Shown piece after piece: positions 1 to 9,833 of a DNA stretch of 41,198 bases. A model generated the notes under the pieces. The model did no database searches, had not been told where the DNA came from, and was given only the letters and a program-made list of their open reading frames with translations. This DNA is from Bacteroidota bacterium (GTDB lineage Bacteria > Bacteroidota > Bacteroidia > Bacteroidales > GCA-2748055), in contig JAIFNN010000061.1 in assembly GCA_020047715.1 (NCBI GenBank), positions 1-41,198 of the forward strand. The letters are read 5' to 3'. Positions within the stretch are counted from its first letter, which is position 1; each line of letters starts with the position of its first letter. Made by a program: the position numbers and the translations under genes.

Positions 1-56
1 ATGATATCATTGAAGTTAGCAGTGCTCAATTGTGCTTTAATTTTTAGTGGACACTA
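1..56. other. Sequence that interrupts the TonB receptor; possible insertion junction
   Basis: The receptor reading frame stops resembling its family at about position 57 and ends within 20 bases, after the residues LVSTKN. The other two forward frames on that strand also close almost at once, so a single frameshift does not restore it. The stretch TTTTTAGTGGACACTA next to the break could be the end of an inserted element, and ATGATAT occurs both at 1-7 and 57-63. No transposase lies inside the window, so this is only a candidate boundary. Confidence 0.25.
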
Positions 57-1398
57 ATGATATTCCATAGCTAATCCCAATATTTCCAACCAGAGCAGAG
101 GGAGTAATATTGGTGTTTCCGAAAAGCTCGTCTTTGAGGTTCAGAATAAAGGCATTATAGCGTATTCCCGCTTCAAGCTCAATTCTTTCATAGGAGAATC
201 GATTCAGTGCGAAAGCTGAGGTGCTTGCCACTGAAGACTGGTCAGGATAAAGGCCTCTGAGATTTTCTACTGATCCTGTATTGAAATCAGTACGGGTGGA
301 ATTACTCTCAACAAAATCGTAATAGTATTCAATGCCAGTTATCATCTTCCAGAACGGATAAAGATCAGAAACATTTTCCATTGTAAAACCATAACTGGTA
401 ACGACATCGGTTTCTTTTGTAAATAAAGGACTTAGTGTTTTTTGTTTTTCCCTTATTTCAAGCGAGCGTTGGACTGATGCAGTAGTAGTTATTTCTGAAA
501 ACAGGGAATTGTCTGATTTGGATTTTAGTTTTATGTAGTACAGATCCCTCTTTTGAGGATCGAATGAGTAAATGGTATGGCTCTTATCAATAAGCTTATG
601 GTATAAAGGGACATCTTTCTGGTTTACTTGTTGCCATGCCAGGGTAAGCAGGTTTTTTTCCGAGAGTTTCAGGCTAATCTTCAGGTCGGCATCGTTTTCA
701 TTATAGGCTGTGTAGTTAAGTGTACCCAGGCCTTTTCCAGCTACGATATTCCCATAATTTTTCAGACTAAGTCCCCCGGCTATCGAGATTCTTTTTGCAC
801 TGACCTGTAGTTCAGCTCTTCCCGATTGTTCCATATTTGCTGAAACCATTTTCCCATACAGCAATCCATGAAACGCTTTGCCTTCAGCTGTAAATTCAGG
901 TTGTTTTGTAAGGATGTAAATGGTTCCCCCAATTGCATCAGTTCCGTACTGCACGCTACCTCCTCCCCGAAGGACCTCGATACGATCAACCGAAAGGGGA
1001 TCAATGGTATTAAGATATTGGTTTGGACCTGAGCGAAATGTAGCATTGTTCAGCCGTATTCCGTCGATTAAGATTAGCGTCTGATAACCGGTTAATCCCC
1101 TGATAAATGGTGAGCCTCCGCCGTTGTTGGTTTTTTGCATAAAAACTCCGCAGGTAGTTTCAAAAGCATCTGCCATTGATGTTTTTGAGTTGGCCCGGAG
1201 GAGGGGACTATTCAGAATGGAGATCGATGTAAGGCTATTGATGATTTTTTCGGGAAAACGGCTTCCAACCACAACGAGCTCATCGAAAAGTATTGTATCC
1301 GGGAGGGAAATGGGAATGCTATCTTTTTCAGATCCAAATGACAACTGAAAGGAAATTATTGAGAACAGAAGTATGCCAAACGCTTTATTGAATTCCAT
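37..1398 (-). CDS. TonB-dependent receptor, C-terminally truncated
   Basis: Outer-membrane receptor of the HmuR/CirA-like TonB-dependent family, which imports ligands using the TonB-ExbBD system. The sequence shows a signal peptide (residues 1-22), a TonB-box-like segment DELVVVGSRFPEK, and a complete plug with the family motifs IRGLTGYQTLILIDGIRLNN and IEVLRGGGSVQYGTDAIGGT. The first barrel strands follow. Family members run to about 700-750 residues; this one stops at 453, in the barrel segment that normally leads to the 'FRAPN' motif, and ends in an unrelated tail LVSTKN. It starts 59 bases after the phosphoesterase gene on the same strand, so it is probably the last gene of that operon. 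As drawn it is unlikely to form a closed barrel, so it is probably a broken gene. The ligand is unknown; context suggests phosphate-containing compounds. Confidence 0.85.
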   Translation of the reverse strand: MEFNKAFGILLFSIISFQLSFGSEKDSIPISLPDTILFDELVVVGSRFPEKIINSLTSISILNSPLLRANSKTSMADAFETTCGVFMQKTNNGGGSPFIRGLTGYQTLILIDGIRLNNATFRSGPNQYLNTIDPLSVDRIEVLRGGGSVQYGTDAIGGTIYILTKQPEFTAEGKAFHGLLYGKMVSANMEQSGRAELQVSAKRISIAGGLSLKNYGNIVAGKGLGTLNYTAYNENDADLKISLKLSEKNLLTLAWQQVNQKDVPLYHKLIDKSHTIYSFDPQKRDLYYIKLKSKSDNSLFSEITTTASVQRSLEIREKQKTLSPLFTKETDVVTSYGFTMENVSDLYPFWKMITGIEYYYDFVESNSTRTDFNTGSVENLRGLYPDQSSVASTSAFALNRFSYERIELEAGIRYNAFILNLKDELFGNTNITPSALVGNIGISYGISLVSTKN

Positions 1399-1457
1399 AT
1401 GGCGTTATTTTTGAGTTGCTTGGAATAATAAATGATGGTTTGGGCTATCAATGTATT

Positions 1458-4226
1458 TTATTCTTTATCCATATCATCAGGGTTATCAAGTTTTGGTGAA
1501 TCTGCAACAGCCTTCCAATCAAAATTCTCATCAAAGGGATCCAGTGCTTTTTGGGGATCAAAAATCCTGATATCAACCGGCAATGCGTGGTATGGGGTCA
1601 GATCAGGTTCGTCTGTAAACATTTCCCGCATATCGGTAGCGCCTGCATCATACTGGTTCAGGTAAGGAATCCCCAAAATGTTCCAGAAGGTTTTAAAAAT
1701 ACTTCCAAAGCTGTAATGAACATGGCTCACATGATTTTTCTTTGCATATGGAGAAATCATCATCAGGATACTTCGGTGAGCATCAACATGGTCGCGGCCG
1801 TCCTGCGCATCATCTTCGGTTACGAATATTGCCATGTTTTTCCAATAGGGAGTTGAGGAGAGAAATTCCACAATCCTCCCTAAAGCCAGGTCATTATCGC
1901 ACATATAGCTTTCGCGGAACGGATATCCGGCATGCACCCTTTCTCCCGCACCGTGATCGTTTGGCAACAGAACTGAAATAAACTGTGGTGGTTCGCTATT
2001 TTTATCGATCCAGTTCTCACGGTATTCCCGAATAAAGATATCCGCCCTGAACTGGTCAGGAATAGCCATATTGTAGGTTGGATATAACTTTGATGAATTT
2101 GAATATACCGGAGCAGGAACAGGGTAGTTTACCAGATAACGAACTCCGGCATATTTAAGGGTTGAATCCTCATACGATGAAGCCAGCTCAAGACTAAAGC
2201 CGAAATTATGCAGTCTGATGTTGTTTCGTTCGAAATGCTCCCACATCGATCCGGCTTCATTGTAATCTTCCGGGTAAATGGCACCCGAGGCTCCAACAAA
2301 GGCAAACCTGCCGGGAGCCGAAGAATTCATTTTGAACGACCTGCCACCCCCATAGGATGCAGCAGTGCTTGTTTCGACCCATTCATTTGGATAGGTGCAG
2401 GTAAGCCAGCGGTGTCCATCAGCTGAGACATCCGCATCGACATAGAAATTGTCGGACATCGAGAACTCTTTTGCCAGGGCGTGATGATTTACCATAATAT
2501 CGGCATTTTCAACCGATTTTGTTTTTTCCCTGTTTTTAAATGAGACTCCCATGCCATAGCGTGCCAGGGAAGAATCCCCATTGCCTTGTTCAATCTGGCC
2601 AAAAACCTCATCGTATGTACGATTTTCTTTGGAGATAAAAACGATGTATTTTATCGGAGATTCTTTTTCACCCGGGAATTGCGGGATTGGGTTTTCACTC
2701 TTCTTTGGATCCATTGCCTTGATATCAAAATTATTTTCCAGGACAATAGAGGTAAGTTCCGGCAATTTTTTCCTTTCGGGAACATCAATTATCGAAACCG
2801 TTCCAAACATCAGGTTTCCAATATAACTGCCATTGGGTCCTTTAATAAAACTGCTTCCTCCATTAGGTCCGCTTCCAAAGCCTTTGGCATTTGCAACCAC
2901 CAGTTTTTTCCCGTCGGGAGTGACTTTTAATTTCGAAGGGAACCACCCGACAGGTATATGTCCAAGGACTTCAAAACTCTCTGCGTCGATTACACCGATT
3001 GCATTAATCCCGGACTCTGCAACATAAAGTGTTTTTTGATCCGGTGAGAGGGCAAGTCCAAAAGGGATTATTCCACGAAGGTTTTGGAAGCGCTCATCGA
3101 TAAATAAATTTATGGAATGAACAATACTGTCTTTTTTTGGGTCAATAACCGAAACAAGGTCATTGTTTCCGTTGCTCACAAACACATATTTATCGCTTGC
3201 AACCAGGCTGTTAGGACTTGATCCGCCAACGGCAGGTATCCCTTCGATTTTTTCACCTACCTGATAACCCGTTTTGATTTTTGAGATAACATGGGCTGAA
3301 TCTTCAAGATTGAGGACCCACACAGAAAATGACTCTGGAGCATGAGGATCGCCCAATCCGGGAACGGAAATAGAGTCATTTATTTTATATCCTTTTTCTC
3401 CTTCTTCTGAGAGGTAGGCTGAAGTTGGGAATTGCAGACCTGAAGTTTTCATGTTGTTACGATTTAGTCCCTCAAGAGGACTGTATTCGTACATCCCAAC
3501 ATTGGCTACAAAGAGTTTTTTTTCATCAGGGGAGAGGATTAGTCCAAATGGATATCTGCCAACAGGAACCCTGAATTTAAGTTTGTTTGTTTCAGCGTCA
3601 AGAACGTTAACGCAGAAATTTATTTGGTCTACAACATATAATGTTTTTCCTGCCTTATCCAAAACCATGTCGCCGAGGTATCCATCAGAGAAATTCCTGT
3701 TAGCTGAATTTACTGCACAATCAATTGAATCTGTTTTTTCTCCCGTGAGCAAATTGAAAACAAAAACTTTGTTCGACGACCCGCCTGAAATAAAGAGTTT
3801 AGTATTATCGGGTGATACAGCAAGCCCCATAAATACCGATTCAAGGATGCCTTCATCAGATGAATTGCCTTCCGGAATTTGATTTACGTGTGGATTGGCG
3901 CTGTAAAGATCTCTGATTATAGATACTGAAAAAGGACTAACTCCTGAATTTGAAGTTATTGCAATTTGACCATCATGGCTGAGTACAAGTCCATATGGAT
4001 GAGGTGCTACTTTTACCTGTATTCCGGCAGGAGTAAGAATTCTTCCGTTGGGAATAACAGTTGCACCATTTTCATTTATCTGGCAGTACTGGCTTCCTGC
4101 AGGGGCATCAACAAGGTAAATCTCCTTATTGTTTTGGGGAGAGCATGAAAACAAGAATGCGAAACAAACAGGTAAGAAAATCAGGCTTGATATTTTTCTT
4201 GTCCGGGTAGTTATTAGGTTGCTCAT
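1458..4226 (-). CDS. YncE-like beta-propeller / alkaline phosphatase-type phosphoesterase lipoprotein
   Basis: Two-domain surface or periplasmic lipoprotein. I place the start at Met27 of the listed ORF because this gives a clean lipoprotein signal (basic start, then LFSC). The N-terminal half contains YncE-type propeller repeats (SPDNTKLFISG, SPDEKKLFVAN, SPDQKTLYVAE, TPDGKKLVVAN). The C-terminal half is a PF04185-type phosphoesterase: ENRTYDEVFG near ORF residue 560 corresponds to the nucleophile and metal motif seen as ENRSFDHYFG in phospholipase C/AcpA enzymes, and VTEDDAQDGRDHVDAHRS near residue 835 supplies the D and H metal ligands. The combination matches proteins annotated as bifunctional YncE/alkaline phosphatase family. 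It follows SusD by 166 bases on the same strand. Phosphate ester hydrolysis is a family inference; the substrate is not evident. Confidence 0.88.
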   Translation of the reverse strand: MSNLITTRTRKISSLIFLPVCFAFLFSCSPQNNKEIYLVDAPAGSQYCQINENGATVIPNGRILTPAGIQVKVAPHPYGLVLSHDGQIAITSNSGVSPFSVSIIRDLYSANPHVNQIPEGNSSDEGILESVFMGLAVSPDNTKLFISGGSSNKVFVFNLLTGEKTDSIDCAVNSANRNFSDGYLGDMVLDKAGKTLYVVDQINFCVNVLDAETNKLKFRVPVGRYPFGLILSPDEKKLFVANVGMYEYSPLEGLNRNNMKTSGLQFPTSAYLSEEGEKGYKINDSISVPGLGDPHAPESFSVWVLNLEDSAHVISKIKTGYQVGEKIEGIPAVGGSSPNSLVASDKYVFVSNGNNDLVSVIDPKKDSIVHSINLFIDERFQNLRGIIPFGLALSPDQKTLYVAESGINAIGVIDAESFEVLGHIPVGWFPSKLKVTPDGKKLVVANAKGFGSGPNGGSSFIKGPNGSYIGNLMFGTVSIIDVPERKKLPELTSIVLENNFDIKAMDPKKSENPIPQFPGEKESPIKYIVFISKENRTYDEVFGQIEQGNGDSSLARYGMGVSFKNREKTKSVENADIMVNHHALAKEFSMSDNFYVDADVSADGHRWLTCTYPNEWVETSTAASYGGGRSFKMNSSAPGRFAFVGASGAIYPEDYNEAGSMWEHFERNNIRLHNFGFSLELASSYEDSTLKYAGVRYLVNYPVPAPVYSNSSKLYPTYNMAIPDQFRADIFIREYRENWIDKNSEPPQFISVLLPNDHGAGERVHAGYPFRESYMCDNDLALGRIVEFLSSTPYWKNMAIFVTEDDAQDGRDHVDAHRSILMMISPYAKKNHVSHVHYSFGSIFKTFWNILGIPYLNQYDAGATDMREMFTDEPDLTPYHALPVDIRIFDPQKALDPFDENFDWKAVADSPKLDNPDDMDKE

Positions 4227-4392
4227 TGCAGTGAAGGATAATTGAATTTCAAGAATGATTGAAGCGCTGTAAAGATAGGAATAAGGAAGATAGGTTAACC
4301 CCAATGGAGTCCCGGATTTTAGCAGTATTTTTTATAAAAAACTGAACCCTGAAAACCATATGGGGCAACCTTTCCACAAACTAATTATAAAC

Positions 4393-5868
4393 CTATTTCA
4401 ACCACCAGGTAAGTTCCCTGGTTTTATCATTTCCAGCTCCAAACTGTCTGGCAATAGCTTCTGCTACATGTTCGGTATTCAATAAATATTCGTTGTTAGG
4501 ATACATCCAACGGGTTGGAGGGGTCAATCCGGGAAGAAACGCAAAAGAGGGAAACCCTGTGCGCAGGTGCTCGTAGTATGCTGACCATCCGCCCTGAAGG
4601 AACGACTGAAGGTATTTTTGTGTAATAATTCGTTCAATGCGCTCCTGATCGTTGACCGCGTTGTCAAAATCAATCAGGTTTTCATCCAGGTAAGAAGTTG
4701 CTGCTGTACCATCAACATATTCGGCATATTCATCGGAATAAGAATTGTAGAATTCGAATGAAGCTTTTACTCCGTTTTCATAGTATGTTTTTGCATCAGA
4801 AGCAGTTATCCATCCCCTTACACTTGCTTCAGCAAGAATAAACTGTAGCTCAGCATATCCAAGAATCATGTGTGGTTCATTGGTTGGGTCGGAAGTATAT
4901 CTCAGGTTTACTTTCGACACTTTTCCATCGGCAGCTTTCAGATTAACATCGTTATAAGGAGCCACAGGATTGCCTCCTTCATAAGCAGCAAAGTCGTTGA
5001 TTTCAAGGCCTGCTTCTTTGGCTACGCGGGTTTGCCCTGCAAATATGAATAACCGTGGATCTTTTCTGTCCTGAAGTCGTTTTATAAAAGTTGAATCCAT
5101 ATAGCGAGCTGATCCATAGCTACTGCTGTTGTATTCGGTATATCGGTTTCCGTCTTGATTGACAAACATAAGCTGGCCGTTATCCTCATTTGATTCAAGT
5201 AGTTCCTTATTCGCAACAATACTTGCAAAAGATTGAACGACTGCGAGGTCGGTTTCGGAAGTTTTACCTGAAAGGGTCAGCAATACTTTCAAGCGGAACG
5301 AATTGATCAGTTTTCTCCATTTCGCCGGATCACCACCATAAATAATGTCGCCTTCAATCAAGTCATCATTCAGGAGTTCATCTGCTTCTTTCAGTTCATT
5401 CAGAATTCCAGCAAAAACCTCTTTCTGTTGGTCATAAACAGGCTCATAAACATCGCCACTTTCGCCCTGCAGTGCTCCAGAATAGGGTATGTCGCCGAAT
5501 TTAAGGGTGAGGTTATAGAAATAGTATGCCCTGAAAAACTTTGCTAAAGCCTGGTAGGAAACATTTTCGATGCGTTTGGCCTCCTCCATCATTTTAGTGA
5601 CATTTCTGAGGTTGTTGTAATCATCAAAACTATTCCTGTCCCACTTGTAGTATTGTTCGGCTTCTTCACCATCGGTTTGAACAATCATTCTGGAAGCAAA
5701 AAGGGGAGAGGCACCTTCCACCTGAAATGCACTCCATTCGATTGATGTTAGAAGCAACTGGGGGTGAGTTTCTGACACATTGTTTGGGTTCTTGTTGACG
5801 TCTTCAAATTTTTCACAAGAAGCCAGCAACGCACTGAATATTGCTATTGATATAATTATTTTTTTCAT
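4393..5868 (-). CDS. SusD/RagB-family nutrient-binding lipoprotein
   Basis: Outer-membrane lipoprotein that caps its partner SusC transporter and captures the substrate at the cell surface. The signal peptide ends in the lipobox LLASC. The body matches the SusD-like_2 type, with an early DVNKNPNNV segment and the C-terminal PPTRWMYPNNEYLLN...WWLK ending common in that type. At 491 residues the length is normal. It lies 23 bases downstream of susC on the same strand, so the two are translated from one message. The nearby phosphoesterase and GDPD, and the absence of glycoside hydrolases, argue that the substrate is not a typical polysaccharide. Confidence 0.93.
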   Translation of the reverse strand: MKKIIISIAIFSALLASCEKFEDVNKNPNNVSETHPQLLLTSIEWSAFQVEGASPLFASRMIVQTDGEEAEQYYKWDRNSFDDYNNLRNVTKMMEEAKRIENVSYQALAKFFRAYYFYNLTLKFGDIPYSGALQGESGDVYEPVYDQQKEVFAGILNELKEADELLNDDLIEGDIIYGGDPAKWRKLINSFRLKVLLTLSGKTSETDLAVVQSFASIVANKELLESNEDNGQLMFVNQDGNRYTEYNSSSYGSARYMDSTFIKRLQDRKDPRLFIFAGQTRVAKEAGLEINDFAAYEGGNPVAPYNDVNLKAADGKVSKVNLRYTSDPTNEPHMILGYAELQFILAEASVRGWITASDAKTYYENGVKASFEFYNSYSDEYAEYVDGTAATSYLDENLIDFDNAVNDQERIERIITQKYLQSFLQGGWSAYYEHLRTGFPSFAFLPGLTPPTRWMYPNNEYLLNTEHVAEAIARQFGAGNDKTRELTWWLK

Positions 5869-5891
5869 TGCTGTTAAGTATTAGAGATTTC

Positions 5892-8800
5892 TTAGAATGT
5901 TAATTTCAGGCTCATCCCGAGGTAACGTGAAGATGGATCCTGGAGGTTGTCATCGTCGCCATAATCAGGGTCAATAATCATTGCTTTTTTCATCATAAAC
6001 AGGTTGTACCCATAAGCACTGATTTCCATACCTTCTATTGCTCCATTTGATTTAATAAGGTCGGAGAGATCATACGAAACAGAAACTCTTCTCAGCTTAA
6101 TAAAGCTCCTGCTGAATACGTTTGCAAAAGTTTCACTTTCTTCTTCTGAAACGCGGGCTCTGTATGGGTAGTTCTGCGACCAGGTTTGCCAGCTGACTTT
6201 GGTGGCATTGTCTTTATAGGTTCGGGTGTCTGAAATTACAGTTCCATAAACGTCAGTCGTAAGTTCTCCCCCGGTAATATTTACCCCCTCAGGCACATAA
6301 ATAGGTTCTCCTGCAGCGTATTCCTCATCGCGATAAGTTGTAGAAAGAGGATGCTTTCCACCCCACCACATTTTTTCAACAGTAAGCGATCGGATAACTC
6401 CACCGATAGCGCCGTCAAAATCGATGTCAACCGCAAATTTCTTGTACGACAGTCGGTTCTGAATACCAAATCTCCAATCGGGATCAAGATGGCCGAACAT
6501 TTCCTGGTAAGGATTTCTAACAGGAAGGCCTGTGGATTCGGAAAGAATCACTTTCCCATCCGCATTTTTTAACCATCCTGTTGAGTAATAATTATCAACG
6601 CGTTCGTTCAGAGAGTAATTGCCATATCTAGCCGCGTCTCCATATATCTGCGTGATCTTTTTAACTCTTGTATCCCAGTTTGTGGTAATATTCCAGTTGA
6701 AGTTTGTCTGCCTAATTGGATTTGCACTCAGAACGATTTCGAAACCATTTGTTGTATACTCATTTCCATTTACCTTCATGCTGGTTGAACCGGTTGATTC
6801 GGAAAGAGGTAGGTTAATGATCTGGTTTTCATCAACAACATTGTAATAGGTAAGGTCCAGACTCAGCCTGTTTTTTACAAGTGAAGACGACAAACCCAGT
6901 TCAAATGAAGTTGACTTTTCAGGTTTGATATTTGGATTGTTAATAGAGCTGGGATAACTAAGCATGGTTGTCCCATTATAGGTTCCTGCGTTTGAGTAAT
7001 AAGAAGAAACCTGGTAGGGATTCAGATCGCTGGAAACTTCTGCCCATGAGCCATACACTTTCAGGTAATCAACAACTTCTGGCAAATCAATAAGATTTGA
7101 AACAACCGTACTCAATGATACAGATGGGTAGAAATATGATCGGTTGGATTCCGGAAGGGTTGAGGACCAGTCGTTTCTGGCTGCGAAATTGAGGTAAAAT
7201 GCGTCAAGCAAATCAAAATTCAATGTCCCATATCCGCTTCGAACAGCTCTGTTTTCAACATAGCTGGTGGCTTTTACATTTCCTTTGGTATTGCTTAAGC
7301 TATATACATAAGGAACAATAAGACCGTCGGTTGCATTGTAGTATTGGCCGTAACTGCGATAATAATTCGAGGCACCTGCATTTACAGTCATATTCAGGGA
7401 TGAACTCAACTGTTTTTTATAGGTTGCAAGAACATCATTGTCGATAGTCATCCAATCGGAATTCCAGGTTTTATAATCACCGTCTCGTGGATCGCCATAA
7501 TTCAGGTAGGTTTTAGGACTGGCCCTGTCTTCAAACAGGTCTTTTCTAACGGCTGAGGTTCTAACATGCACGCTTAGATCTTTGGTTACATCCCATGAAA
7601 GTTTTAACTGTCCATTCAAAACATCGGAATCATATTTCTGATTCAGTTCTTCAGCTGCAAAGTATGGGTTGTTATACCAAGCGTAATTGAAGTTTGCCTG
7701 TCGGTAACCTTCCTGACCCGGAATGTACAAATGATCCCTTAGGTCGGCTCCATTTACATCATCGCCCATCCAGATTAGGATAGTGTACATGTGATTTTTG
7801 GGTCCATAACCATATCTGGGGTAATTCGGGGAGCTAACCTTATTGTAAGAAAGTTTACTGTCGAATTTCAGTGATTTGCTAATCTGGTAAGAGGAATTAA
7901 AACTTAAGCCACCGGTTTTAAGTTCAGAATTAGGAACCTGGCCTAATTGTTTTGAATAGTTGCTTGAAAAGCGATAGTTAAGTTTTTCGCTTTTATATGC
8001 AACGGCAAAATCTGTGGTTGAAACATATCCTGTACGCAGGAAATCTTTCAGGTTATCATGGTATTCCCAGGGAGTAGGAACTCTTGAATATCTTGATTTG
8101 TCGTCATATTTAGTTCCAGCTACATCGCCCCACCAAGGTGTTGTTTCTCCGGATACATTATCATAGATTGGTGAATTCCATTGACGAACCAATTTACCTG
8201 ATTCAAATTTGGGTCCCCAGATCATATCCCCATCAGAAATTCCACCGTCCTGGCCATCCCAGAATTCATATTGTCCGTTTGAACCATTGCCATATTCGGT
8301 TTGGGTTTCAGGGAAAACAGTATATCCTGCAGTAATCATAGTGCTGTTGGAAAGGGTTACCTGATATCCTTCTTTTTTAGCTTTTTTGGTACTTATAAGG
8401 ATAGCGCCGTTTCTTCCCCTGGAGCCATACAATGCAGAAGCAGTGGTTCCTTTGAGAACATTTATTTCGGCTATATCAAAGGATGAAACATCAAAAAAGT
8501 CGGTTTCAACAGGGATGTCATCGATAACAATAAGTGGATTCTTGCCTCTGAGGGCAATTCCGGGCGACTGAAACAAGCCGGTTTTATTGGTTATGGTTAA
8601 TCCGGCAACCTGTCCACTCAAGAGATTACCAATGTTTGGCGAATTCGAGTTTGTAAGTGGATCGGTATCTACTTCCTGAGTTGCATATCCAATCGATTTC
8701 TTAGACTGGCTGATACCTAATGCCGTTATAACCAGTTCGTCCAGTGAAACTGAAGACTCGTTAAGAACAACATTGATCAATGCGGATTCTGAAACAGGAA

Positions 8801-9038
8801 TTTCCTGGCTTTCAAATCCAATAAATGAAAAAACAAGCGTTGCATTTTGGGAGACAAGTATGGAATAGCTGCCCGACGGATCGGTAATGGTACCATTTAC
8901 GCTGCCCTTTTCAATTACATTTACTCCTGGCAAAGCCTCTCCGGTATTACCAGAGACCTTACCGGAAACTCTGAGCTCCTGGCCGTACAAAGCGACGTTC
9001 AAAAGCATAAGAGCGATAAAAAACAGTTTTCTTTTCAT
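5892..9038 (-). CDS. SusC/RagA-family TonB-linked outer membrane transporter
   Basis: TonB-dependent outer-membrane channel paired with SusD. A signal peptide (about 1-20) is followed by the CarboxypepD_reg-like domain typical of SusC (VSGKVSGNTGEALPGVNV..., residues about 22-105), the segment SLDELVITALGISQSKKSIGY, and a plug with VLKGTTASALYGSRGRNGAI. A full-length 22-strand barrel ends in an aromatic residue (MSLKLTF). The 1048-aa length is complete for the family. It heads the SusC-SusD pair; the 144-bp upstream gap contains a short inverted repeat. The substrate cannot be read from sequence. Confidence 0.95.
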   Translation of the reverse strand: MKRKLFFIALMLLNVALYGQELRVSGKVSGNTGEALPGVNVIEKGSVNGTITDPSGSYSILVSQNATLVFSFIGFESQEIPVSESALINVVLNESSVSLDELVITALGISQSKKSIGYATQEVDTDPLTNSNSPNIGNLLSGQVAGLTITNKTGLFQSPGIALRGKNPLIVIDDIPVETDFFDVSSFDIAEINVLKGTTASALYGSRGRNGAILISTKKAKKEGYQVTLSNSTMITAGYTVFPETQTEYGNGSNGQYEFWDGQDGGISDGDMIWGPKFESGKLVRQWNSPIYDNVSGETTPWWGDVAGTKYDDKSRYSRVPTPWEYHDNLKDFLRTGYVSTTDFAVAYKSEKLNYRFSSNYSKQLGQVPNSELKTGGLSFNSSYQISKSLKFDSKLSYNKVSSPNYPRYGYGPKNHMYTILIWMGDDVNGADLRDHLYIPGQEGYRQANFNYAWYNNPYFAAEELNQKYDSDVLNGQLKLSWDVTKDLSVHVRTSAVRKDLFEDRASPKTYLNYGDPRDGDYKTWNSDWMTIDNDVLATYKKQLSSSLNMTVNAGASNYYRSYGQYYNATDGLIVPYVYSLSNTKGNVKATSYVENRAVRSGYGTLNFDLLDAFYLNFAARNDWSSTLPESNRSYFYPSVSLSTVVSNLIDLPEVVDYLKVYGSWAEVSSDLNPYQVSSYYSNAGTYNGTTMLSYPSSINNPNIKPEKSTSFELGLSSSLVKNRLSLDLTYYNVVDENQIINLPLSESTGSTSMKVNGNEYTTNGFEIVLSANPIRQTNFNWNITTNWDTRVKKITQIYGDAARYGNYSLNERVDNYYSTGWLKNADGKVILSESTGLPVRNPYQEMFGHLDPDWRFGIQNRLSYKKFAVDIDFDGAIGGVIRSLTVEKMWWGGKHPLSTTYRDEEYAAGEPIYVPEGVNITGGELTTDVYGTVISDTRTYKDNATKVSWQTWSQNYPYRARVSEEESETFANVFSRSFIKLRRVSVSYDLSDLIKSNGAIEGMEISAYGYNLFMMKKAMIIDPDYGDDDNLQDPSSRYLGMSLKLTF

Positions 9039-9101
9039 AGGTTTTATTAAAGATTTAGGGTTAATAAACTAAATATCAGCAGGCACAGATTTCCTGGTAT
9101 C

Positions 9102-9118
9102 AGATCTTAAGAAGATCT
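9102..9118. repeat. Inverted repeat upstream of susC
   Basis: AGATCTT and AAGATCT flank a 3-base centre in the gap between the 181-aa gene and susC. No T-run follows on the minus strand, so it is not a canonical terminator. It could be an operator or mRNA hairpin in the susC leader. Confidence 0.35.
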
Positions 9119-9182
9119 AATTCGCATAAAATCAATACGGTATTGGTTTTCGTTACTTGAAAAGTGGAATTATAGAATTCTT

Positions 9183-9728
9183 CTAATAGGGTTCAATTTT
9201 TACTCTTTTAAATGTTGAAATCAGATCAAGATCTTTGTCCGATTCTTTAAGGGCTGATTCGAATTCACTTGTGTTTTCCTCAAAAAGAATAATTGATAAA
9301 TCGATGTATGCACTTAGTTCTGTTATTGCAGCCTCTTCCGGTATTTCAAGAGATTTAACTTTCTTTCTGTAATACTTTTCGATTTTATAGATACTGAAAT
9401 AAATCGTTGGTTTTTTAATGACCCGTTTGCCTGTGAATGCCCCCGGAGCTGGTTCACTTTCGTAGGTATAGGTCAAATCCAAAAGATATAGTCTTTTAGC
9501 TATTTCATCTCCCAATGCATGTTTCCTGACATCGGTTTCATTTATTGACTTGATTTCTTCAATTACTCGCGATTGATTATAAGATGTAATAAATACAAAG
9601 TAATTCGTAACCGGGTTCTCAGCACGGATAAACCCGGGAACAAAATCGCTGTTATATGTGAGCTCTTGGGAAAATATAGGGGAGAAAAACCCTGGTATTA
9701 AAAGAGCAAAGACAAAGATGAATTTCAT
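9183..9728 (-). CDS. Secreted protein of unknown function (181 aa)
   Basis: I do not recognise the family. The listed ORF starts at 9779, but Met18 gives a good signal peptide (MKFIFVFALLIPGFFSPIFSQ), so I prefer 9728. The mature part (about 160 aa) is rich in charged residues, with no Cys motif or membrane segment. It contains GKRVIKKPTIYFSIYKIEKYYRKK followed by an acidic, probably helical C-terminus. It sits between the GDPD gene and susC on the same strand, so it may be a periplasmic accessory of the phosphodiester locus. That role is context inference only. Confidence 0.6.
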   Translation of the reverse strand: MKFIFVFALLIPGFFSPIFSQELTYNSDFVPGFIRAENPVTNYFVFITSYNQSRVIEEIKSINETDVRKHALGDEIAKRLYLLDLTYTYESEPAPGAFTGKRVIKKPTIYFSIYKIEKYYRKKVKSLEIPEEAAITELSAYIDLSIILFEENTSEFESALKESDKDLDLISTFKRVKIEPY

Positions 9729-9814
9729 TTTATTGTTCTCTTTATTGTTTACGCCACAAAAGTAGGTTGTGTTTTCCAATAGAATTTTAAAGTATCCTTA
9801 TGATTATCTTAAAT

Positions 9815-9829
9815 ATTACTTCAAGTAAT
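9815..9829. repeat. AT-rich palindrome between GDPD and the 181-aa gene
   Basis: ATTACTT and AAGTAAT surround a single C, directly downstream of the GDPD stop. The stem is AT-only apart from one pair and has no clear T-run, so it is at best a weak terminator or an operator for the next gene. Confidence 0.3.
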
Positions 9830-9833
9830 TTAT

